Source: Candidatus Eiseniibacteriota bacterium
GTDB taxonomy: Bacteria > Eisenbacteria > RBG-16-71-46
Length of the DNA: 6,543 nucleotides
Reading direction: 5' to 3'
Assembly: GCA_005893365.1 (NCBI GenBank)
Contig: VBPB01000116.1
Coordinates: 28,101 to 34,643 of the forward strand
Every line of letters starts with the position of its first letter. Position 1 is the first letter of the stretch. This document shows positions 1 through 5,014 of this stretch, piece by piece. The notes under the pieces are model-generated. The model made no database searches. It worked only from the letters and a program-made list of their open reading frames with translations, and was not told the origin of the DNA. Made by a program: the position numbers and the translations under genes.

Positions 1-710
1 AAGGCGCTCTGCAGGCCCTGCTCGCGCTCGCGCCGATACCAGGCGGCCCATGGCGACTCGGGCATCGCCCGCTGCTTGCGGGCGAGCAGGATGGTCGTGT
101 GGCTCGCTCCCGGCCAGAGGCGGGCGAATGGATTGGCGAGCGGCACCGGGAACGGATAGAAGCCGGCACCCCGCGCCTGCACGACCCGGAAGCCGCCGCC
201 CAGCGCCACGAAGCGCTGGATCTCCCCGAAGCCATAGCCGCGCACGTGGGGCCCGAGCGTGCGGATCGAGGTCGGCTGGCGGCCAAGCCCGAGCAGCACG
301 CGGTTGTGGAGGCTCGCCAGGTTCGGCACCGAGAGGATGAGCCAGCCGCCCAGGCGCAGCACCCGATGGACCTCGGACATCGGCCGCCACACGTTCTTCA
401 AGTGCTCGAACACCTGGTTGGCGACGACCACCTCGACGCTGCCGTCCGGCCACGGAAACCGGCCGGTCTCGAGGTCGAGCCGCGCCACCTCGATGCCGCG
501 CGCCTCGGCGAGACGGGCTTGGGCCTCGAAGATCTCGATCCCCAGCGCACGACCACCGAGGATGCGGGCGTAGCGCTCGGTGCGTCCGCCGTCCCAGCAG
601 CCGACGTCGAGCACGGTGAGAGCGGGGAGGGCCTCACGCGCGATGCCGGCGAGCAACCGGGCGATGGTGCGGTCCACCTCGCTCATCACGCCCGCGAGCA
701 ATCCACTCAT
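1..710 (-). CDS. Class I SAM-dependent methyltransferase, C-terminus cut by window edge
   Basis: I translated this frame by hand. It stays open for 236 codons from an ATG at 710 to the window edge, so the C-terminus is missing. The protein has a Rossmann-type methyltransferase fold of the Methyltransf_11/23 kind. Motif I is VLDVGCWDG (residues 33-41). An acidic residue that would contact SAM ribose lies in GIEIFE (57-62). FPWPDGSVEVVVANQVFEHL (85-104) is the post-motif II segment, and LGGWLILSVPN (120-130) is the usual motif III region. The ATG overlaps the stop of the upstream GT4 gene as ATGA, and the SD is weak (AGGCGG). A second in-frame ATG lies eight codons in. The enzyme transfers a methyl group from SAM. 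In this operon a sugar, a glycan terminus or a precursor is a plausible acceptor, but nothing in the sequence identifies it. Small-molecule methyltransferases share these motifs. Confidence 0.88.
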   Translation of the reverse strand, partial: MSGLLAGVMSEVDRTIARLLAGIAREALPALTVLDVGCWDGGRTERYARILGGRALGIEIFEAQARLAEARGIEVARLDLETGRFPWPDGSVEVVVANQVFEHLKNVWRPMSEVHRVLRLGGWLILSVPNLASLHNRVLLGLGRQPTSIRTLGPHVRGYGFGEIQRFVALGGGFRVVQARGAGFYPFPVPLANPFARLWPGASHTTILLARKQRAMPESPWAAWYRREREQGLQSA

Positions 711-1948
711 GCGGCCGCCTGCGCGAGGACCTGGGCGTAGAGCTCGGCGTGGCGACGGGCCACGCACAGGAGTTCGAACTCGGCCTCCACCTTGGCCCGT
801 CCCCTGGCCCCGAGGGCGCGCCGCCGGCCGTCGTCCTCCATCACCCAGGCGAGCCCGGCGGCCAGATGCTCGGCGTCGGCGACCGGCGCCAGCCAGCCGG
901 TGCGCTGATGCTCGACCACGTCCGAGACGCCGCCCACGTCGAAGGCGACGCAGGGGGTGCCGCATGCCATGGCCTCCATCACCGTGTAGCCCAGGGTCTC
1001 GAAGCGCGAGGGGGCGACGAACAGGTCGGCGGCGCTGTAGAGCGCGGCCAGGGTTACCTCGTCGTGGATGAAGCCGAGGTCGCGCAGCGGCAGGCCGGCA
1101 TCGGGGAGTCGATCGCCGCGGGTGGTGCCGAAGACCAGCACCTCGATGCGTGCGCGGCGCTCCGCCGGCAAGGCGCGCAGCGCCGCCGCGAGCAGCGGCA
1201 GTCCCTTGTTGGCGTCCCGGGCGATGCCGGCGCCGCCGCACACGAGCGCCAGCCGGTCCGGCGGGAGCCCGAACCGGGGCTCGAGGTCGAGACCGTTCGG
1301 GATGACCTCGCAGCGTGCGCCGCCGAGCAGCCCGCTTTGGCGCACACGCTCGGCGACCCATCGGCTGGGGGTCACGACCGTGAGCGGGAGCCCGCGCCAT
1401 GCCACCCGCTTGCGCTCCCAGACGCGGCGCGACAGATCGTGCTCGGCGCGCGATCCGAGCGCCGGACAGGCGCCGCAGGCGTCGCGGTAACGCACGCAGT
1501 CGAGCGGCAGGTGGCAGCCGCCGGTGAAGGGCCAGGCGTCGTGGAGCGTCCAGACCAGGGGCCGTCCCAGGCGCGCCAGGGATTCGATACGGGCGAACCC
1601 GTGCGTCACCCAGTGGAGGTGGACGAGGTCGGGGGCAAGCGCCGCCACGTCGCGCCCGAGACGGTCGGGGAGCCAGGCGGGGCTGAAGGCGTCGCCCCGC
1701 CGCCGCGGGTGGAGCCGCGCCGGGAGCGAATCCAGCCGCGGACGCAGCCAGGCGGCGGCGCGCCCCAGCGGGCCCGTGGGCCCGATGACCCCCGGCTCGT
1801 CGCCGCGCCGCGACTGCACCAGCAGTCGCGAGGCGACGCCGATCGCCCGGAGCCCGCGATGGAGGCGCCGGGCGGCGATCGCCGCCCCCCCGCCCTGGTC
1901 GTAGGTGTTGACGAGCAGCGGCGTGAGCGCCCGCGCGGGAGCCGTCAT
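707..1948 (-). CDS. GT4 family glycosyltransferase with GGCH/four-cysteine motif (WcaC-like)
   Basis: 413 residues, a normal length for a retaining GT-B glycosyltransferase. The N-terminal domain opens with LLVNTYDQGGGAAIAARRL (11-29), the glycine-rich loop typical of GT4. WTLHDAWPFTGGCH (133-146) follows, with four cysteines at 145, 151, 158 and 161. This HDxWxFTGGCH plus cysteine pattern is known from WcaC-like and related exopolysaccharide transferases. The C-terminal domain has DANKGLPLLAAAL (245-257), the donor-binding region, and SRFETLGYTVMEAMACGTP (314-332). The latter contains the EX7E pair E317/E325, which binds the nucleotide-sugar. The frame is open far upstream, to about 3103, but the real start is the ATG at 1948. 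It overlaps the TGA of the preceding GT2 gene as ATGA, has a GGAG about ten bases before it, and begins directly at the domain. It probably acts at the cytoplasmic membrane face. The donor and acceptor sugars cannot be read from the sequence. Confidence 0.93.
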   Translation of the reverse strand: MTAPARALTPLLVNTYDQGGGAAIAARRLHRGLRAIGVASRLLVQSRRGDEPGVIGPTGPLGRAAAWLRPRLDSLPARLHPRRRGDAFSPAWLPDRLGRDVAALAPDLVHLHWVTHGFARIESLARLGRPLVWTLHDAWPFTGGCHLPLDCVRYRDACGACPALGSRAEHDLSRRVWERKRVAWRGLPLTVVTPSRWVAERVRQSGLLGGARCEVIPNGLDLEPRFGLPPDRLALVCGGAGIARDANKGLPLLAAALRALPAERRARIEVLVFGTTRGDRLPDAGLPLRDLGFIHDEVTLAALYSAADLFVAPSRFETLGYTVMEAMACGTPCVAFDVGGVSDVVEHQRTGWLAPVADAEHLAAGLAWVMEDDGRRRALGARGRAKVEAEFELLCVARRHAELYAQVLAQAAA

Positions 1949-2817
1949 GCGAACGGCGCTCCGGCGCGAGGCGTGCGGCCGCGCCAGCGTCCCGTGAGGT
2001 CGCGCGCCCGATCGAGCCAGCCGAGCCGGCGCAGCACGCGCTGGGCGGCGTGCTTCGGGACCTCGACCAGCGCCGCGTAAACGGTGTAGCCGGCCAGGTC
2101 GGCCGCCGAGCCCCGGCGCCTCAGGATGGCCCAGCGCTCCCGCACGAGCCGCGGGTAGAGCTGGTCGCTCAAGCCCCCGCGCGCCATGGTGGCGACCACG
2201 ACCGGCGCGAACCGGCGCGTGATCGCGGGGTCCGCGTACAGGCGCCGCAGCCAGTCGTAGTCGGCGGCGATGCGATAGCGCAGGTCGAAGCCGCCGAGCC
2301 GCGTGAAGAGCCGCCGCCGGCACAGCATCGTCTGGTGCGGGATCATGCGGAACGCCAGGGCCTCCGGCGCCACCTCGCCGCCCACGACGTCGCGATATCC
2401 GGTCGCCTCGTCGTGGCGCTCGATCCGGCCGTAGAGCAGGTCCTCGCCGTCGGTGGCCGCGAGCAGGCGGGCGAGGGCCTCGTCCGAGGCGAAGACGTCG
2501 TCGGCGTTCAGGAACATCACGTAGCGTTCCGGATCGTCGATCAGGGCGACGCCCTTGTTCATGGCATCGTAGAGGCCCCGGTCCGGCTCGCTGATCCAGC
2601 GCAACGTCGCGCCGTGGCGGCGGATCAGCTCCACCGTGCCGTCGGTCGAGGCGCCGTCGACGATCAGGTACTCGAGGTCGGCGTGGGTCTGGGCGCGCAC
2701 GCTGGCGATCGTGCGCTCGAGCGTGCGGACCCCGTCGCGGACCACGGTGATGACGGTGACGCCGGCGGGGCGGGAAGGCACGCCTGCGGTTCGCGGGGTG
2801 ACGGATCCGCCGGACAT
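1945..2817 (-). CDS. GT2 family glycosyltransferase (WfgS/WcaE-like)
   Basis: 290 residues with a GT-A fold. After a roughly 19-residue polar tail the domain begins at VTVITVVRDG (20-29). The nucleotide-binding VDGASTDGT is at 53-61. SEPDRGLYDAMNKG (76-89) is the signature that sets the WfgS/WcaE-type subgroup apart from generic GT2 enzymes. LNADD (103-107) supplies the DXD-type metal/donor site, and AADYDWL (184-190) is the acceptor-side acidic motif. It is the first gene of the leftward operon. Its TGA overlaps the ATG of the GT4 gene. The ATG at 2817 has no Shine-Dalgarno sequence, but a -35/-10 pair lies just upstream such that transcription would begin about two bases before the ATG, suggesting a leaderless message. 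The family adds one sugar to a lipid-linked oligosaccharide in the cytoplasm. Which sugar is unknown. A downstream GTG at V20 is a less likely start. Confidence 0.93.
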   Translation of the reverse strand: MSGGSVTPRTAGVPSRPAGVTVITVVRDGVRTLERTIASVRAQTHADLEYLIVDGASTDGTVELIRRHGATLRWISEPDRGLYDAMNKGVALIDDPERYVMFLNADDVFASDEALARLLAATDGEDLLYGRIERHDEATGYRDVVGGEVAPEALAFRMIPHQTMLCRRRLFTRLGGFDLRYRIAADYDWLRRLYADPAITRRFAPVVVATMARGGLSDQLYPRLVRERWAILRRRGSAADLAGYTVYAALVEVPKHAAQRVLRRLGWLDRARDLTGRWRGRTPRAGAPFA

Positions 2818-2825
2818 GGGCGCGA

Positions 2826-2854
2826 ATCATCGGAGAGCCGGCAGGGGGCGTCAA
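2826..2854 (-). promoter_or_regulatory. Candidate sigma70-like promoter of the leftward operon
   Basis: On the minus strand TTGACG (2854-2849, 5 of 6 to TTGACA) is followed after exactly 17 bases by GATGAT (2831-2826, 4 of 6 to TATAAT). Initiation about seven bases downstream would fall near 2819-2820, two or three bases before the ATG at 2817. This agrees with the lack of a ribosome binding site there. The A/T-rich islet around 2824-2831 stands out in otherwise almost pure G+C. This is read from sequence only and no transcription data exist. Confidence 0.5.
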
Positions 2855-2868
2855 GCCACGCGCCCCTG
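2842..2868. promoter_or_regulatory. Inverted repeat spanning the leftward -35 box, possible operator
   Basis: The left arm CAGGGGGCG (2842-2850) and right arm CGCCCCTG (2861-2868) are inverted repeats with one extra G in the left arm and a 10-base centre. The -35 hexamer (2849-2854) straddles the left arm and the centre. A protein bound here would overlap RNA polymerase, so it may be an operator. In sequence this GC-rich, chance is a real alternative. Confidence 0.22.
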
Positions 2869-2893
2869 AGCCGGGAGGGCCCGGTCCGCGCGT

Positions 2894-2953
2894 CGGCGGT
2901 GGCGGGCTCGGGCGGGGCCCGGCGGTGGCCGGGCCCGGGCGGGGTGCGGCGGT
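2894..2953. repeat. 26/27-bp imperfect tandem repeat, about 2.3 copies
   Basis: Unit 1 (2894-2919) and unit 2 (2920-2946) both start with CGGCGGTGGC and continue GGGCTCGGGCGGGG versus CGGGCCCGGGCGGGG. They differ by one inserted C, one T/C change and the last two bases. A third partial unit CGGCGGT begins on period at 2947. The array ends seven bases before the rightward extended -10 element. It may be a tandem duplication that brings repeated protein-binding sites or changes promoter spacing, or simply slippage in GC-rich DNA. Confidence 0.6.
2915..2936. other. Perfect 9-bp GC hairpin within the tandem repeat
   Basis: GGGCCCGGC (2915-2923) and GCCGGGCCC (2928-2936) are exact reverse complements around a GGTG loop, spanning the junction of the two tandem units. 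There is no T tract and it sits between divergent genes, so it is not an obvious intrinsic terminator. It could be a DNA-level protein site or cruciform, or a by-product of the duplication and base composition. Confidence 0.4.
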
Positions 2954-2959
2954 CGTGGG

Positions 2960-2968
2960 TGCTAGACT
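2960..2968 (+). promoter_or_regulatory. Candidate extended -10 promoter of the rightward fucosyltransferase operon
   Basis: TGCTAGACT matches the extended -10 pattern TGnTAnnnT. The hexamer TAGACT is 4 of 6 to TATAAT. No convincing -35 lies 16-18 bases upstream, where the sequence is the end of the tandem repeat. Extended -10 promoters often lack a -35, so this is not disqualifying. Initiation would fall near 2975, about 158 bases before the fucosyltransferase ATG and only about three bases before the ATG of a 52-codon ORF. Confidence 0.45.
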
Positions 2969-2977
2969 CCGCCGCCG

Positions 2978-3136
2978 ATGCCCCGTTCCCCCTCCTCCGC
3001 AGACGCGACGCCGGCGCTGGCCACCGTGACGCCGTCCCTCGCCACGCGTGACGGTTGGCGCGCGGGAGGGCGGTCGTCGGCGAGGTGCGATGGTGTGCGC
3101 CATTCCCGCCGCCCGCCCGGGCGAGCCCGGTCATGA
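2978..3136 (+). CDS. Possible 52-residue leader ORF overlapping the fucosyltransferase start
   Basis: An ATG at 2978 opens 52 codons ending in a TGA at 3134-3136. That stop overlaps the fucosyltransferase ATG (3133) as ATGA, the same junction type used twice in the leftward operon. The ATG lies about ten bases after the TAGACT hexamer, so a transcript from it would be nearly leaderless. The peptide begins MPRSPSSADATPALATVTPS and turns arginine-rich at its end. It has no signal peptide, membrane segment or known motif, and I do not recognise it. Third-position G+C is only about 80%, lower than in the neighbouring genes, which argues against coding. It could be a leader that couples translation to the fucosyltransferase, or a chance opening in GC-rich leader DNA. 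Confidence 0.22.
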   Translation: MPRSPSSADATPALATVTPSLATRDGWRAGGRSSARCDGVRHSRRPPGRARS

Positions 3137-4005
3137 TCACCGCGCGCCTCATGGGCGGGCTCGGCAACCAACTCTTCCAATACGCGGCCGGCTTCGCGCT
3201 GGCGAGGCGGCTGGGGGTGCCCCTCCAGCTCGATGCCACCTGGTTCCGGGGAGTCACCGGCCGGCGCTACGCCCTGGAGCCGTTCACCCTCTCGGGCCGC
3301 GTGGCGAGCGACTCCGAGCTGCGCGCCGCCGGGATCCGCCACCCGAGCGCGTGGGCCCGTGGGCTCGCGCGCGTCGGGATCCGGAAGCCGGCGGCCATCC
3401 GGGGTCACGCGCGGGAGCCCGGCTTCAGCTATTGGGACGGCTTCCTCTCGCTCGGCGACGGTGCCTACCTGGATGGCTACTGGCAGAGCGAGCGCTACTT
3501 CGCCGAGGTCGCCCAGGTGGCGCGCGCCGAGTTCGCCCTGCGAAGGCCACCCGACGCCGAGAACCAGCGCATGCTCGACGCCATCCGCGGCGCGGAGGCG
3601 GTGGGGATCCACGCGCGTCGTGGCGACTATGTCACCGACGCGCGCACCCGCGACGTCCACGGCCACGCGCCCGCGGAGTACTACGCCGCGGCGGTGGCGC
3701 GCATCCGTTCGCTCGTCCGAGCGCCGGCCTTCTTCGTGTTCTCGGACGATCCGGCCTGGGCCGCGCAGCACCTGCGCGTGGACCCGGCGACCGTCATCGT
3801 CGGACACAACGACGCCGGGCGGGACTACGAGGACCTCCGGCTCATGAGCGCCTGCCGCCACCACATCATCGCCAACAGCACCTTCTCCTGGTGGGCGGCG
3901 TGGCTGGGCGAGCGGCCGGGACAGCGGGTCATCGCCCCGCGCCACTGGTTCCGCGACGGCCCCGACGCGCGGGATCTGGTCCCGGCGCGATGGGAGCGGC
4001 GCTAG
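3133..4005 (+). CDS. GT11 family fucosyltransferase (alpha-1,2-fucosyltransferase type)
   Basis: 290 residues, close to bacterial GT11 enzymes (roughly 290-300). The N-terminus MITARLMGGLGNQLFQYAAG (1-20) is the GT11 hallmark. HARRGDY (160-166) is the HxRRGDY motif that binds GDP-fucose. VFSDDPAWA (202-210) and ANSTFSWWAAWLG (247-259) are the remaining conserved family motifs. No signal peptide or membrane helix is seen, as expected for a cytoplasmic enzyme acting on membrane-linked or soluble acceptors. I chose the ATG at 3133 because it aligns exactly with the family start. A TTG at 3055 in the same frame would add 26 unrelated residues. It transfers L-fucose from GDP-fucose, usually in alpha-1,2 linkage to galactose. 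The acceptor here is unknown. The GDP-L-fucose synthase gene downstream would supply the donor. The next GT2 gene starts one base after its TAG. No strong SD precedes the ATG. Confidence 0.95.
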   Translation: MITARLMGGLGNQLFQYAAGFALARRLGVPLQLDATWFRGVTGRRYALEPFTLSGRVASDSELRAAGIRHPSAWARGLARVGIRKPAAIRGHAREPGFSYWDGFLSLGDGAYLDGYWQSERYFAEVAQVARAEFALRRPPDAENQRMLDAIRGAEAVGIHARRGDYVTDARTRDVHGHAPAEYYAAAVARIRSLVRAPAFFVFSDDPAWAAQHLRVDPATVIVGHNDAGRDYEDLRLMSACRHHIIANSTFSWWAAWLGERPGQRVIAPRHWFRDGPDARDLVPARWERR

Positions 4006-4006
4006 C

Positions 4007-4873
4007 GTGTCCGCGCCCAAGGTCTCCATCCTGCTCCCGGTCCACAACGGCGCACGCTATCTCCGGGGCGCGCTCGACAGCCTGTTCGAGCAGACCTTCG
4101 ACGATTTCGAGCTCGACATCCTGAACGACGGCTCCACCGACGACACCGCCGCCATCGTCGGCCTCTATCGTGATCCGCGCATCCGCTATCGCGAACAGCC
4201 CAACGCCGGGGTGTCGGCGAGCCTCAACCGGCTGGTGGAGCACGCGCGCGGGACCTACCTGGCGCGCATGGATCACGACGACTGGTCGCATCCGGAGCGT
4301 CTCGCCGCGCAGGTGGCCCACCTGGACGCCCATCCCGCGACGGTGCTGGTGGGAAGCTGGGTCGAGGTCGTGGACGAGCACGGCCGCGTGGTCTTCCGGA
4401 CTCGGCATCCGGTCACCGCCGCGGGCATCCGCGAGGTGATGCTCTTCGACAACCCCGTGGCGCACGGTTCCGTGATGATGCGGCGGGTCCCGGAGCTCCG
4501 CTATCGCGGCGAGTTCGACGACGCCGAGGACGTGGACCTGTGGGAGCGTCTCATGAGATGCCACCCGGTCGCCAACCTGCCACGCTATCTCTACCGCTGG
4601 CGCATGAGCCCGGAGGGAATATCGCAGCGGAGACGCCACCGGCAAAGCGCGCTGGCGCAGCAGGTGCAGGATCGCTACCGGGAGTGGTACGTGCCGCGGG
4701 TCGTCTTGCTCGCGCCCAGCGTCTCGGAGCTGGCCGCCGAGCGGCGGGCCACCGGAACCGGGCGGGTGGCCCGGCGCAAGCTCCGGCTGATGGGCCTGCT
4801 CGCGAGCCGGGGCGCCATGCGTGCGACCGCGCGCGAGGCGCTCGACCTGCTGCGCCTGCCGTTCGCCGGTTAG
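4007..4873 (+). CDS. GT2 family glycosyltransferase
   Basis: 288 residues. The GT-A domain starts at once: VSILLPVHNGARYLRGAL (6-23), LNDGSTDDT (39-47) for nucleotide binding, NAGVSASLN (66-74), and MDHDDWSHPERL (88-99), whose DHDD is the DXD-type metal site. DAEDVDLWERL (172-182) is the acidic ED motif near the acceptor site. The C-terminal 90 residues are basic and poorly conserved, without an obvious transmembrane helix. The start is a GTG at 4007, one base after the fucosyltransferase TAG, with GGGAG about ten bases upstream at 3992-3996. The two genes are therefore almost certainly cotranscribed and translationally coupled, and probably add consecutive sugars. EpsE/WaaB-like GT2 proteins of this architecture occur widely in exopolysaccharide and O-antigen clusters. 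The sugar specificity is not readable. Confidence 0.93.
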   Translation: MSAPKVSILLPVHNGARYLRGALDSLFEQTFDDFELDILNDGSTDDTAAIVGLYRDPRIRYREQPNAGVSASLNRLVEHARGTYLARMDHDDWSHPERLAAQVAHLDAHPATVLVGSWVEVVDEHGRVVFRTRHPVTAAGIREVMLFDNPVAHGSVMMRRVPELRYRGEFDDAEDVDLWERLMRCHPVANLPRYLYRWRMSPEGISQRRRHRQSALAQQVQDRYREWYVPRVVLLAPSVSELAAERRATGTGRVARRKLRLMGLLASRGAMRATAREALDLLRLPFAG

Positions 4874-4902
4874 GCGGGTCCGTTCGTGCGCTGCCCAACC
4901 GG
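4866..4902 (+). terminator. Weak candidate hairpin at the end of the fucosyltransferase-GT2 pair
   Basis: CCGGTT (4866-4871) and AACCGG (4897-4902) are exact inverted repeats. Two further G-C pairs are possible after a bulged A (4873-4874 with 4895-4896). The left arm overlaps the GT2 stop codon TAG. The 20-base loop is large and no T run follows, so an intrinsic terminator is doubtful. The position, directly at the gene end and ahead of a new promoter, is the main reason to note it. The rest of the gap to 4956 is GC-rich with nothing else evident. Confidence 0.25.
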
Positions 4903-4956
4903 GGATCGGCCGGCGCGGGCCGTGGGCCGGGCGCTCGGAGGTCCGGCGCGCGTGTC

Positions 4957-4985
4957 TTGATTTCGCCCGGCCCGTGGCCTAGCGT
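4957..4985 (+). promoter_or_regulatory. Candidate promoter of the GDP-fucose synthase gene
   Basis: TTGATT (4957-4962) and TAGCGT (4980-4985) are separated by exactly 17 bases, and the A/T-rich -35 stands out in the 141-base gap. Initiation near 4992 would give a leader of about 23 bases carrying the purine-rich GAGAGGGGG (5002-5010) as ribosome binding site. The -10 match is only 3 of 6, so this is moderate evidence. If real, the donor-sugar gene is transcribed separately from the fucosyltransferase. Confidence 0.45.
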
Positions 4986-5014
4986 CAGCGCGCATCGTTC
5001 CGAGAGGGGGCGCA

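Noticed and set aside
749..2080. A 443-codon ORF on the plus strand
   Set aside because: It lies antisense to the GT4 gene, which has full family motifs. The translation is low-complexity Arg/Gly/Ala/Pro-rich with no domain; this is a mirror frame caused by high G+C.
2050..3051. A 333-codon ORF on the plus strand
   Set aside because: It is antisense to the GT2 gene and runs through the divergent control region. No recognisable motif.
1949..3103. N-terminal extension of the GT4 frame by 385 codons
   Set aside because: The extension is simply the alternate frame of the GT2 gene. It is Arg/Pro-rich without domains, and the ATGA overlap at 1945-1948 gives a clear start.
3055..3132. TTG start for the fucosyltransferase 26 codons upstream
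   Set aside because: The added residues have no counterpart in GT11 enzymes, which begin at the MIxxxxxGGLGNQ segment encoded from 3133.
2962..4047. A 361-codon ORF on the minus strand
   Set aside because: It is antisense to the GT11 gene, whose motifs are unmistakable, and it crosses the rightward promoter region.
3929..4645. A 238-codon ORF on the minus strand
   Set aside because: It is antisense to the GT2 gene at 4007-4873 and has no motifs.
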